Source of the DNA: Flavobacterium sp.
GTDB lineage: Bacteria; Bacteroidota; Bacteroidia; Flavobacteriales; Flavobacteriaceae
Reading direction: 5' to 3'
NCBI GenBank assembly: GCA_030153045.1
Contig: JASLID010000017.1
Location: 1-27,258 of the forward strand
Length of the DNA stretch: 27,258 bases
Of the stretch, positions 7,129 to 15,625 are shown in pieces. Positions within the stretch are counted from its first letter, which is position 1. Each line of letters begins with the position of its first letter. The notes under the pieces are model-generated. The model did not search any database and had not been told where the DNA came from. It was given only the letters and a program-made list of their open reading frames with translations. The position numbers and the translations under genes were made by a program.

Positions 7129-7971
7129 CTAATCGAAAACTTCAAAGGCTACACCGTCAAAACTCGCAAAAACCATACTAGGATGCGAATCTTGGTGGTA
7201 CATATTTCCTTTACTGTCAATGGCAATGGCTCCAGCAAAACCATCATATGGTTTTAATTCCTTGAATGTTTTTGTGAAAGCTTCTTCTAACGAAAAACCA
7301 TCCGTTACACGAGTCACAATTTTTGCAGCAGTAGCATTACTCACAATATCTTCTCCGACCCCAGTTAAACTTACACCACAAAATTCATTTGCATAATTTC
7401 CTGCTACGGTAGCCGAATCAGAAATACGCCCTGGAATTTCAAATCCTTTTCCACCGGTTGAAGTAGCTACAGCAATCTTTCCATCGCTATCCAATGCCAC
7501 ACAACCTACCGTTCCGGTTCCGGTTGATACCAATTTGGCTTCATATTCTGCTCTTCGTTGTGGAATTTCAGTTGAGAATTTTTCAAAGCCATGTTGTCTA
7601 GCAAAGGTAGTTGCTCCACTTCCACCCAAAACTCGATCATCAACACTCATTAAAACTTGTGCTACTTGAATAGGGTTTTTGACTTCTTCAATATTAATCA
7701 CTCCACTCATTTTTTGACTTTCGCCATCCATCAATGAAGCGCTCATGCGTATTTTTCCGTCGCTTTGTATTTGAGAACCTATTCCAGCGTTAAACAATTC
7801 GTCATCTTCCAAAAGCGAAACGGCATAAACTACGGTTTCCACCGCCGAATGTGTTTTCAAAAAGGCATACGAATCTTTGACAATTCGCTCTAAAGCGTTT
7901 TGCTTGGCTACTTTCGTTTCGTTATTAGTAGATGATTCCGAGAAAAAACCGCCGTGAATTATTACTCTCAT
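7129..7971 (-). CDS. iaaA: Isoaspartyl peptidase / plant-type L-asparaginase
   Basis: Ntn-hydrolase of the asparaginase 2 family that cuts beta-aspartyl dipeptides; 280 residues. The proenzyme matures by self-cleavage before the nucleophile Thr154 in TGTGTVGCVALD. Other family marks are the N-terminal IIHGG, FNAGIGSQI, GRISDSATVAGNYA (substrate binding) and SLTGVGEDI. There is no signal peptide, so it is cytoplasmic. Its ATG overlaps the cphB stop in the sequence ATGA (4-bp overlap), which implies translational coupling. Beside a cyanophycinase its likely substrate is beta-Asp-Arg, which it would split to Asp and Arg as the last step of cyanophycin breakdown. It may also clear isoaspartyl peptides from damaged proteins. 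Function is strongly supported by context, but substrate preference is inferred. Confidence 0.93.
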   Translation of the reverse strand: MRVIIHGGFFSESSTNNETKVAKQNALERIVKDSYAFLKTHSAVETVVYAVSLLEDDELFNAGIGSQIQSDGKIRMSASLMDGESQKMSGVINIEEVKNPIQVAQVLMSVDDRVLGGSGATTFARQHGFEKFSTEIPQRRAEYEAKLVSTGTGTVGCVALDSDGKIAVATSTGGKGFEIPGRISDSATVAGNYANEFCGVSLTGVGEDIVSNATAAKIVTRVTDGFSLEEAFTKTFKELKPYDGFAGAIAIDSKGNMYHQDSHPSMVFASFDGVAFEVFD

Positions 7972-8843
7972 TGTACGTATTGTGAAGATTGAATATTCAT
8001 TTTATAAGTTGATAAATCAAATGTATCGTACTTACTCATCACATGGGTAATCAAATTATTAATAGAAATAGGCTGACCTAATTCTACTTCAGTTAAATTC
8101 GTGTCCTTTATTTGTCGGCCATCAACTAAAATTACCAGTCCAGAACCTATTGCTTCCATTTTGGTGTTATTCGTAATCAACAAACCAGTATCTTCTCCTA
8201 GTCCAATGCCTAACGTTTTTGGATTCCCAACAACAGCCTGAAACAAACGTCCAATTCTGCCACGTTGCACAAAATGCGTATCAATAATCACGTCATCAAT
8301 TAATCCTAAACCAGAAGTGATTTTAACTTCTCCTTTTAATAAGGCTTCAGAGCTACTTCCTTGATAAATCATATTATTCGAAGCTGCCGCAGCACCTGCC
8401 GAAGTTCCTGCATATACAAAATCTTCATTACGGTATTTGTCCAATAAAATATCATGAAAAGCTGTTCCGCCTAGAATTGATGTCAATCTTAACTGATCAC
8501 CACCCGTAAACATCACCACATCAGCGGCTTTCAATCTTTCTAAAACTTCTGGATCAATGGCTTGTTCGCGTTTTTCAATATGCAAAATATCTACATTTTG
8601 CGCTCCTAAATAATTTAATGCTTTCACATATTCAGGACCTATTTCTCTTGGAATCTTTGAAGCTGTAGTAATGACTTCAATTCTTGAATTCTCTTTATTC
8701 TTAGATTCAATCAAAACTCTCTTTAAAATACCTTCCTCAAAGAAGTTCAAATTCTGATTTGCATTCTTATCTAATTCGGTTTCTGTAAAACTCCCTTTAT
8801 CAACCGCACCACCAATTATAATTAATTTTCCTTGTATATTCAT
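7968..8843 (-). CDS. cphB: Cyanophycinase
   Basis: Serine peptidase of family S51 that hydrolyses cyanophycin (multi-L-arginyl-poly-L-aspartate) to beta-Asp-Arg dipeptides; 291 residues. It begins MNIQGKLIIIGGAVDKG. The nucleophile is Ser148 in AGTSAGAAAAS, the nucleophile elbow of the family. FTGGDQLRL (112-120) and IIDTHFVQRGRIGRL (about 186-200, with His190) are the other conserved blocks. There is no signal peptide, which points to the intracellular CphB type rather than the secreted CphE type. It is the first gene of a two-gene leftward operon with the isoaspartyl peptidase and is divergent from cphA. No exact TAnnTTTG was found upstream; the closest is CATATTTG read on the minus strand near 8887-8880. 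Confidence 0.94.
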   Translation of the reverse strand: MNIQGKLIIIGGAVDKGSFTETELDKNANQNLNFFEEGILKRVLIESKNKENSRIEVITTASKIPREIGPEYVKALNYLGAQNVDILHIEKREQAIDPEVLERLKAADVVMFTGGDQLRLTSILGGTAFHDILLDKYRNEDFVYAGTSAGAAAASNNMIYQGSSSEALLKGEVKITSGLGLIDDVIIDTHFVQRGRIGRLFQAVVGNPKTLGIGLGEDTGLLITNNTKMEAIGSGLVILVDGRQIKDTNLTEVELGQPISINNLITHVMSKYDTFDLSTYKMNIQSSQYVQ

Positions 8844-9150
8844 TTGGTAAAAATAACCAAAACTTTAAATAATGCAAATCAAATATGGCTTTTTTTGAGC
8901 AATACATTTGGCGCTTTTTAAACCATTTTCCTGCTGTCCGTTTCAATCTTCAACCCTGATTACATCTAGGTTTGAAGGATTTTTACTACCATCAGGGCTA
9001 AACAAAAACTGAAGGCCTTTTTTAATCGTTGTTCAAAAAACTGAAAACCAATCAAAAGCAATAATTTTCATTATTTAAAATACAAAAAACACAGCTGTAA
9101 TATAAATATTTCCTATTTTTAACAAAATCATTACAAAACGTTTATTCAAA
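8844..9150. promoter_or_regulatory. Divergent cphB/cphA regulatory region with inverted repeats
   Basis: This 307-bp gap must hold the promoters of both cphB-iaaA (leftward) and cphA (rightward). A rightward TACATTTG at 8903-8910 fits the -7 consensus, but lacks a -33 TTG and lies far from cphA. CCCTGAT (8954-8960) and ATCAGGG (8991-8997) form a 7-bp inverted repeat. Inside it, AATCTTCAA (8945-8953) and TTTGAAGGATT (8970-8980) nearly mirror each other. The block 8931-9000 resembles intergenic repeats I recall from flavobacteria. From 9010 to 9150 I see only AT-rich DNA without a clear site. Confidence 0.55.
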
Positions 9151-11775
9151 ATGAAAATATTAAAAGTACAAGCGCTTCGAGGACCTAATATTTGGAGTGT
9201 TCAACGAAAGAAACTCATCCAAATGCGTTTGGACTTGGAAGAAATGGAAGAATTTCCAACCAACAAAATAGAAGGTTTCCGCGAGCGAATTGAAGCCATG
9301 TTCCCTACTATGATAGAACACCGTTGTTCTGAAGGTTGCCGAGGAGGTTTCTTTATGCGTGTAGAACGCGGTACTTGGATGGGACATGTTATAGAACACA
9401 TTGCACTCGAAATACAATCGCTTGCTGGAATGGAAACCGGTTTCGGAAGAACCCGTGAAACCAAAACACCAGGTACTTATAATGTCGTATTCAGTTATAC
9501 TGAAGAAAACGTAGGAATGTTTGCCGCTGAATCAGCAGTGAACATTGCACAATCCTTAATTGACGGAACAGAATACAATCTAGAAGCTGATATTCAAAAA
9601 ATGCGTGAAATTCGCGAACGCGTTCGTTTGGGTCCTTCCACCGGAAGTATTGTAGAAGAAGCCGTAGCCAGAGATATCCCATGGATTCGTCTGGGAACCA
9701 ATTCGTTAGTACAATTAGGATATGGTGTCAACCAAATGCGTTTTCAAGCGACTATTACTTGTAAAACCAGCAACATTGCTGTGGATATTGCTTGTAATAA
9801 AGAAGAAACCAAAAGAATGCTTGACAATGCTTCGATTCCTGTAGCCAGCGGAAGTATTTGTGTAGACGATGATGATTTAGAAGCCTGCATCAAAAAAATT
9901 GGCTACCCAATTGTTATCAAACCCTTAGACGGAAATCACGGAAAAGGAGCTTCCATTAACGTGACCAATTTGGAAGATGCTAAAGCTGGATTGGCTTTCG
10001 CCAAAGAATACAGCCGTCGTGTCATTGTAGAAAAATTCATTACTGGATTTGATTTTAGAGTTTTAGTCATTGACAACAAATTAGTTGCGGCGGCAAAACG
10101 TGTTCCTGCTCATGTCGTTGGAAACGGAAAAGACACTATCCAACAATTAATAGACACAACCAATTTAGATCCACGTCGTGGCTACGGTCACGAAAACGTA
10201 CTGACAGAAATCACTGTCGACAGAGACACTTTAGACTTATTAGAAAAATTACAATATACTTTAGATACTGTTGTTAAAACGGGAGAAATCGTTTATTTAA
10301 AATCAACAGCCAATTTAAGTACTGGTGGGACTTCAGTTGATGTAACCGACATGATGCATCCTGAAAATATTTTCCTTGCCGAAAGAATTTCAAGAGTGAT
10401 CGGATTAGACGTTTGTGGTGTCGATATTATGGCCGAAAACCTAACGCAACCTCTTAAAGAAAATGGTGGTTGTATCTTAGAAGTCAATGCTGCTCCGGGT
10501 TTCCGTATGCACTTAGCTCCTTCTGAAGGTTTGCCAAGAAATGTCGCTTCACCAGTGATTGATATGTTGTATCCTTTAGGAAAACCAAGTCGTATTCCAA
10601 TTATTGCTGTGACTGGAACCAATGGAAAAACCACTACTACCCGATTGTTAGCACATATTGTAAAAAATAATGGATACAAAGTAGGCTTCACCACATCAGA
10701 TGGAATTTACATTCAAAATCATATGATGGAAAAAGGCGATACTACCGGACCTATTTCTGCTGAATACATTTTAAAAGATCCAACCGTAGAATTTGCCGTA
10801 TTAGAAACTGCTCGTGGTGGAATTCTTCGTTCTGGTTTAGGATTCAGTCGTTGTGACATTGCTGTAATTACTAACATTCAGGAAGACCATTTGGGTTTGA
10901 GCGACATTCATACTTTAGACGATTTAGCTAGAGTAAAAAGTGTTGTAGTTCGCAGTGTCAAAAAAGACGGTTGGGCCATTTTAAATGCTGATGATGAATA
11001 TTGCATGAAGATTGCCAACGATTTAAATTGCAATGTGGCTTACTTCAGTATGGATGAAGAAAGTCCACTCGTTAAAAAATTAAGCAAAGAAGGCAAAATA
11101 GTAGCCGTTTACGAAAATGGATTTATCACCGTTAAAAAAGGTGAATGGAAAATCCGTATCGAAAGAGCAACTCATGTTCCACTAACCCTAGGAGGAAAGG
11201 CAAAATTCATGATTGCCAATGTGCTTGCTGCCACTTTAGCGAGTTATTTATGGGGGTTCAAAACGGAAGATATCAGTTTGTCATTGCAGACCTTTATTCC
11301 AAGCGCGGCACAAACGCCTGGAAGAATGAATATTTTCGAATTCAAAAAATTCAAAGTTTTAATTGACTTTGCCCATAATCCTGCTGGATATCGTGGTGTT
11401 GAAGAATATTTAAGTAGCGTTCAAGCCACTAAGAAAATAGGAATTATCGCAGGTGTTGGAGATCGTCGTGATGAAGACATTAAGGAATGTGCCATGATTG
11501 CAGGACGTATGTTTGATCATATCATTATTCGTCAGGAAAAACATTTACGTGGCAGAACCGAAGAAGAAATAAACAACTTAATTCTAGAAGGAATTGAAAA
11601 AAGTGGTAGAAACGTAACTCACGAAATTATCACTAAAGAAGTAGAGGCCTTAAAACACGCCATCAATTGTGCTGAAGAAGGAACATTTATAACAGCATTA
11701 AGCGATGTAATTACGAATGCTATTGAAACAGTTCAAGAATACTTAGACAAAGAAAACGAAGGTGGAATAGTTTAA
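9151..11775 (+). CDS. cphA: Cyanophycin synthetase (CphA1 type)
   Basis: ATP-dependent enzyme that polymerises Asp and Arg into cyanophycin; 874 residues, normal for the family. Three parts are visible. The N domain (about 1-165) carries HVIEH at 79-83. The ATP-grasp domain (about 215-475) has IVIKPLDGNHGKGASI (254-269) and LEVNAAPGFRMHL (443-455) and adds Asp to the backbone. The Mur-ligase-like domain (from about 484) has the P-loop GTNGKTTTT (489-497), ARGGILRSGLGF and DFAHNPAGYRG, and adds Arg to the side chain. Both ATP sites look intact, which fits CphA1 rather than the dipeptide-using CphA2. It is divergent from cphB-iaaA and ends at a strong terminator. ATG 9151 gives the family N terminus. 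Confidence 0.96.
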   Translation: MKILKVQALRGPNIWSVQRKKLIQMRLDLEEMEEFPTNKIEGFRERIEAMFPTMIEHRCSEGCRGGFFMRVERGTWMGHVIEHIALEIQSLAGMETGFGRTRETKTPGTYNVVFSYTEENVGMFAAESAVNIAQSLIDGTEYNLEADIQKMREIRERVRLGPSTGSIVEEAVARDIPWIRLGTNSLVQLGYGVNQMRFQATITCKTSNIAVDIACNKEETKRMLDNASIPVASGSICVDDDDLEACIKKIGYPIVIKPLDGNHGKGASINVTNLEDAKAGLAFAKEYSRRVIVEKFITGFDFRVLVIDNKLVAAAKRVPAHVVGNGKDTIQQLIDTTNLDPRRGYGHENVLTEITVDRDTLDLLEKLQYTLDTVVKTGEIVYLKSTANLSTGGTSVDVTDMMHPENIFLAERISRVIGLDVCGVDIMAENLTQPLKENGGCILEVNAAPGFRMHLAPSEGLPRNVASPVIDMLYPLGKPSRIPIIAVTGTNGKTTTTRLLAHIVKNNGYKVGFTTSDGIYIQNHMMEKGDTTGPISAEYILKDPTVEFAVLETARGGILRSGLGFSRCDIAVITNIQEDHLGLSDIHTLDDLARVKSVVVRSVKKDGWAILNADDEYCMKIANDLNCNVAYFSMDEESPLVKKLSKEGKIVAVYENGFITVKKGEWKIRIERATHVPLTLGGKAKFMIANVLAATLASYLWGFKTEDISLSLQTFIPSAAQTPGRMNIFEFKKFKVLIDFAHNPAGYRGVEEYLSSVQATKKIGIIAGVGDRRDEDIKECAMIAGRMFDHIIIRQEKHLRGRTEEEINNLILEGIEKSGRNVTHEIITKEVEALKHAINCAEEGTFITALSDVITNAIETVQEYLDKENEGGIV

Positions 11776-11796
11776 TTTTTAACTTCAATACCATAT

Positions 11797-11846
11797 AAGG
11801 ATAATGTTAATAGACACTAAAAATCTAAAAACATTATCCTTTTTTT
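11797..11846 (+). terminator. Intrinsic terminator after cphA
   Basis: AAGGATAATGTT (11797-11808) pairs perfectly with AACATTATCCTT (11830-11841) around a 21-base loop, followed by T residues to 11846. It lies only about 30 bp before the next gene, so that gene probably has its own promoter in or after the hairpin (TACATTTA at about 11848-11855 is one base from the -7 consensus). Confidence 0.8.
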
Positions 11847-11877
11847 ATACATTTACGCATTCAAAAAAAACTATATT

Positions 11878-14010
11878 ATGAGCAAAAAGCTACTACTTGT
11901 ATTAAGTATCTTTATTACAACTTTCGCCTCAGCGCAAAATAAAAAAATCACGTTAGACGAATCAGTTTTACAACAAAACAGACAATTTAGAGCCGATAAA
12001 TTAGTTGGATTCCAATGGATTCCTAACACCAATAAATATGTGTACTACACAGACAATTGGACTAAGATGGTTTCAGCCAACACAACGGATAACAAAGCAA
12101 CTGAATTAGTAACTTTAGCAGAAATCAATTCGGCTTTAGGAACAAAATTAAAAACCTTTTTTGGTTTAGAATGGATTGATACAAATACCGTTTTAGTATC
12201 TGAAGAAGGGAAATATTTCACTTATACTTTGGCGACCAAATCAGGAGCAACTATTCAAGAAGCTCCAGCAACTGCCGAAAATCAAACTTTTGATGCTGCA
12301 AAACAAAATCTAGCTTTTACAGAAAAGAACAATCTGTACATCTTGAATAAAAACAAAGAAAAAATTGCCGTAACGAATATTGCAAATGAAGCAATTGTTT
12401 CTGGTCAATCGGTTTCAAGAAATGAATTTGGTATTGATGGCGGTATCTTTTGGTCTCCAAAATCAAACTTTTTAGCTTTTTATCAAAATGACCAAATTCA
12501 AGTCGCTGATTATCCATTATTAGACATTACTGAAACTCCTGGGAAATTAGTCAGTATTAAATATCCTATGATTGGACAAAAATCTGAAAACCCAAGACTT
12601 GGAATTTACAATCTAGCAACAAATATTACTTTCTTTATTTCTCCAAAAGGGCAACAAGACGATTATTTAACGAATATTTCTTGGTCACCAGACGAAAAAT
12701 ATGTTTTAATTGCTGAATTAAATCGTGGGCAAAATGACATGTCATTAAACGTATACGATGCTGTAACTGGTAATTTTGTGAGAACCATTTTAAATGAGAA
12801 AAGTTCAAAATGGGTTGAGCCAGAACATCCAGCATTTTTCCCAAGCAATAAATCAAATAATTTTGTCTGGATTTCTGAAAAAAATGGATTCAACAATCTT
12901 TACTACTACTCTATTGAAGGAAAATTAATCAAACAATTAACGAACAATAAATTCCCAGTAAGAGAAATTATTGGTTCAAATACAGCTGGAACTGAAATTT
13001 ATTTCAAAGCAACAGGTGAAAATGGCACAAATATGTTAGTCTACAAAGTAGACTTGAAAGGAAAACAAACTTTAATTACAAAAGATGCTGGTGTTCACAC
13101 TGTAGTAGTAAGTACTGATGGTAATTGGTTTTTTGATGAATATTCAAATCACAACACGCCTTCAAAATCGTTATTGTATGACAAAAAACTAACAGCGAAA
13201 ACACTTTTAGAAAGTAAAAACAAATACGAAGGTTATGAAATAGGAACTTCTGAAGTAAAAACCATCAAATCAGCTGACGGAACAACCGATTTATTTACCC
13301 GATTAATCAAACCTAGTAATTTTGACCCTAATAAAAAATACCCTGTTTTAGTTTACGTTTATGGAGGGCCACACGCCCAAATGATTACCAATTCGTATTT
13401 AGATGGTGCTAATCTTTGGATGTATTGGATGGCTGAACAAGGATATTTAGTATTTACGGTAGACAACCGTGGTTCTGACAATCGTGGATTTGCATTCGAA
13501 AGCGTAATACACGGAAGATTGGGTGTTAATGAAATGGACGACCAATTAAAAGGTGTCGATTATTTAAAATCATTACCATATGTTGATGCGAATCGTTTGG
13601 CAGTTCATGGTTGGAGTTTTGGAGGTTTTATGACTACTTCATTGATGTTGCGCAAACCAGATACCTTCAAAGTAGGTGTTGCAGGCGGACCAGTAACCGA
13701 TTGGAAATGGTATGAAATTATGTATGGTGAGCGTTACATGGACACACCAACAGAAAATCAAAAAGGTTTTGATGAAGCCAGTACTTTAAATTACGTGAAC
13801 GATTTAAAAGGAAAATTACTTCTAATTCACGGAACAAGCGACGACGTTGTAGTAATGCAACACAATTTGGCTTTGGTTAAGAAATTCGTAGAAGCGCAAA
13901 AACAAGTCGACTTTTTCCCTTACCCAATGCACAAACACAATGTTTTAGGCAAAGACCGAGTACACTTAATGAAAAAAGTCTTGGATTATGTAATAGAGAA
14001 TAATAAATAA
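11878..14010 (+). CDS. Exported S9-family serine peptidase (dipeptidyl peptidase IV type)
   Basis: Prolyl-oligopeptidase-family enzyme of 710 residues, typical of bacterial DPP-IV. It begins with a Sec signal peptide, MSKKLLLVLSIFITTFASAQ, cut after ASA, so it acts in the periplasm or at the surface. Residues from about 40 to 450 form the beta-propeller region (family: DPPIV N-terminal). The C-terminal alpha/beta hydrolase domain carries Ser580 in HGWSFGGF, Asp656 in HGTSDD and a probable catalytic His687 in MHKHNV. The family releases N-terminal Xaa-Pro dipeptides. It lies downstream of cphA in the same direction but behind a terminator, so co-regulation with cyanophycin genes is unproven. 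Confidence 0.92.
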   Translation: MSKKLLLVLSIFITTFASAQNKKITLDESVLQQNRQFRADKLVGFQWIPNTNKYVYYTDNWTKMVSANTTDNKATELVTLAEINSALGTKLKTFFGLEWIDTNTVLVSEEGKYFTYTLATKSGATIQEAPATAENQTFDAAKQNLAFTEKNNLYILNKNKEKIAVTNIANEAIVSGQSVSRNEFGIDGGIFWSPKSNFLAFYQNDQIQVADYPLLDITETPGKLVSIKYPMIGQKSENPRLGIYNLATNITFFISPKGQQDDYLTNISWSPDEKYVLIAELNRGQNDMSLNVYDAVTGNFVRTILNEKSSKWVEPEHPAFFPSNKSNNFVWISEKNGFNNLYYYSIEGKLIKQLTNNKFPVREIIGSNTAGTEIYFKATGENGTNMLVYKVDLKGKQTLITKDAGVHTVVVSTDGNWFFDEYSNHNTPSKSLLYDKKLTAKTLLESKNKYEGYEIGTSEVKTIKSADGTTDLFTRLIKPSNFDPNKKYPVLVYVYGGPHAQMITNSYLDGANLWMYWMAEQGYLVFTVDNRGSDNRGFAFESVIHGRLGVNEMDDQLKGVDYLKSLPYVDANRLAVHGWSFGGFMTTSLMLRKPDTFKVGVAGGPVTDWKWYEIMYGERYMDTPTENQKGFDEASTLNYVNDLKGKLLLIHGTSDDVVVMQHNLALVKKFVEAQKQVDFFPYPMHKHNVLGKDRVHLMKKVLDYVIENNK

Positions 14011-14028
14011 TCTAAAAAACATATAAAT

Positions 14029-14058
14029 AAAAGCCAATCGTAACTGATTGGCTTTTTT
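14029..14058 (+). terminator. Intrinsic terminator after the S9 peptidase
   Basis: AAAAGCCAATC (14029-14039) and GATTGGCTTTT (14046-14056) form a perfect 11-bp stem with a 6-base loop, followed by T to 14058. Confidence 0.9.
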
Positions 14059-14109
14059 ATTTGGCTGAAAATGTCTTTTTATTGACCAATCAACAACAAA
14101 TTAAGTAAC

Positions 14110-14117
14110 TATATTTG
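14110..14117 (+). promoter_or_regulatory. -7 element for the GlxA-like regulator operon
   Basis: TATATTTG matches TAnnTTTG and lies 24 bp upstream of ATG 14142. The nearest -33-like TTG is at 14082-14084, with a 25-bp spacer that is longer than usual. The element contains the in-frame TTG at 14115, which rules that codon out as the likely start. Confidence 0.6.
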
Positions 14118-14141
14118 CCCTATAACTTAATAAACAGGCAG

Positions 14142-15062
14142 ATGAAAGTAAAATTTGTATTTCTAGTTTTACCGCAAATACACTTGATGGATTTGGCTGG
14201 ACCTGACCAAGCCATTCTGGAAGCAATCGATTTTGGTGCCGATTTCGAAATAGAATATTGCTGTCTCGAAAATAAAGTGATAACCACAGCAGGACTACCA
14301 ATAGCCAATCTGAAACACTTTTCAGAAGTACAATTCAATGCAGGTGATTTTTTAATTATTCCGGGATCAAATGCGAGTTATCTCATCTCAGATGAGTTTA
14401 AAAAGCACACTGACTTATTGCATTGGATAATAACCAATTATAACCTTGGAGTTAAATTAGTCAGCATTTGTGCTGGAGCTTTTGTTTTGGCTGAATGTGG
14501 CTTATTAAACAACATGCCGTGTACCACACATTTTAAAAGAACCCAACAATTACAAGAATTATATCCACAAACGAAAGTAATGGATAATATTTTGTTCACC
14601 CAACAGGACGGCATTTATACCAGTGCCGGAATTGCTTCGGGCATCGACATCACCTTACACATTATTGAAGAACTCAAAGGAAGCCATTTTGCCCATCTTG
14701 TCGCCAGAGAATTAGTGGTTTACAACAGAAGAAATGGACATCAGAAACAAGAAAGCGAATTACTGAGTTTTAGAAACCATATCCATTCTGGAATTCATAA
14801 AGCCCAAGATTGGATTATAGAAAACATCAATCAAAAAACAAATCTGAATGAATTGGCAGAAATTGCCTGCATGAGTGAACGTAATTTCACCCGAATATTT
14901 AAAAAAGAAACTGAAATTACAGTAAATGATTATATCACCATCATTCGAAAAGAAAAAATAAAAGAATTTCTCAAAAATCCTGACTTGACAAGAATAGAAA
15001 TAGCTTCACATGTAGGATTACAAAGTGAAAGACAGTTAAGTCGATTAATCAATTCTAATTAA
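14142..15062 (+). CDS. GlxA-family transcriptional regulator (DJ-1/PfpI domain plus AraC HTH)
   Basis: Predicted DNA-binding regulator of 306 residues. The N-terminal DJ-1/PfpI-like domain (about 1-190) begins MKVKFVFLVLPQIHLMDLAG and has the nucleophile-elbow sequence VSICAGAFVLAECG with Cys110. The C-terminal AraC-type domain (about 220-306) has NLNELAEIACMSERNFTRIF as first helix-turn-helix and RIEIASHVGLQSERQLSRLI as second. The protein stops right after this, without the G-x-SP-x-x-YR tail usual in AraC proteins, so it looks shortened by roughly 15 residues. It is the first gene of a three-gene rightward operon (gaps of 20 and 18 bp). The signal it senses is unknown. Confidence 0.88.
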   Translation: MKVKFVFLVLPQIHLMDLAGPDQAILEAIDFGADFEIEYCCLENKVITTAGLPIANLKHFSEVQFNAGDFLIIPGSNASYLISDEFKKHTDLLHWIITNYNLGVKLVSICAGAFVLAECGLLNNMPCTTHFKRTQQLQELYPQTKVMDNILFTQQDGIYTSAGIASGIDITLHIIEELKGSHFAHLVARELVVYNRRNGHQKQESELLSFRNHIHSGIHKAQDWIIENINQKTNLNELAEIACMSERNFTRIFKKETEITVNDYITIIRKEKIKEFLKNPDLTRIEIASHVGLQSERQLSRLINSN

Positions 15063-15082
15063 AAATCATCAATAACAAAAAA

Positions 15083-15607
15083 ATGGAACTAACACAAACC
15101 AAAAAAATGAAAACTTTAGACATTAAACCATCGTCCACTTCTTCAGAAAATGATTTCGATTTTTTACAAGGCAAATGGAAAGTTCACAATCGAATGCTAA
15201 AATCGAGATTAACCAATAGTGACGAATGGATAGAGTTCGAATCCGATTTACATATGAAAAAGACATTCAACGGTTTCGGAAATCTAGAAAATTTTTATTC
15301 AAATCATAACGGAACTCCGTTTGAAGGAATGGCAATTCGCCTTTTTAACAAAGAAACAAAACTCTGGAAAATATATTGGATAGACACCAACGGCAACAAA
15401 ATGGATGAAAATCCAGTGACAGGTTCTTATGAAAATAGTGTTGGTAAATTTTATGCAAATGATGTTTTTAATGAAAAAGAAATTCTTGTACTCTATCAAT
15501 GGGATGCTACAAATCCTGAACATCCTAAATGGTCACAAGCCTTTTCGTTAGATAATGGAAACACTTGGGAATGGAACTGGAAAATGGAATTAACTAAAAT
15601 AGAATAA
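15083..15607 (+). CDS. DUF1579-like protein, function unknown
   Basis: A 174-residue protein without signal peptide or membrane segment. The start of the domain, FDFLQGKWKVHNRML (about 25-39), and its pattern of W, G and F residues resemble DUF1579/lipocalin-like proteins. I base this on similarity of style, not on a search. Later features are WKIYWIDTNG, NEKEILVLYQWDATNP and NTWEWNWKMEL. An alternative ATG at 15107 (MKTLDIKPS) is possible. It lies between the GlxA-like regulator and a DinB-family gene and is probably co-transcribed with both. Confidence 0.75.
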   Translation: MELTQTKKMKTLDIKPSSTSSENDFDFLQGKWKVHNRMLKSRLTNSDEWIEFESDLHMKKTFNGFGNLENFYSNHNGTPFEGMAIRLFNKETKLWKIYWIDTNGNKMDENPVTGSYENSVGKFYANDVFNEKEILVLYQWDATNPEHPKWSQAFSLDNGNTWEWNWKMELTKIE

Positions 15608-15625
15608 ATCAAAAAACGAACAGTA

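Noticed and set aside
8903..8910. TACATTTG as the cphA promoter
   Set aside because: It matches the -7 consensus, but it lies about 240 bp from the start codon and has no -33 TTG, so I do not assign it firmly.
9160..9464. Two minus-strand open frames inside cphA
   Set aside because: They are antisense to strongly conserved cphA codons and show no family features. The same holds for the frames at 9491-9682 and 10293-10694.
11145..11366. Plus-strand open frame inside cphA in another frame
   Set aside because: It overlaps the conserved Mur-ligase domain completely and its translation is not protein-like.
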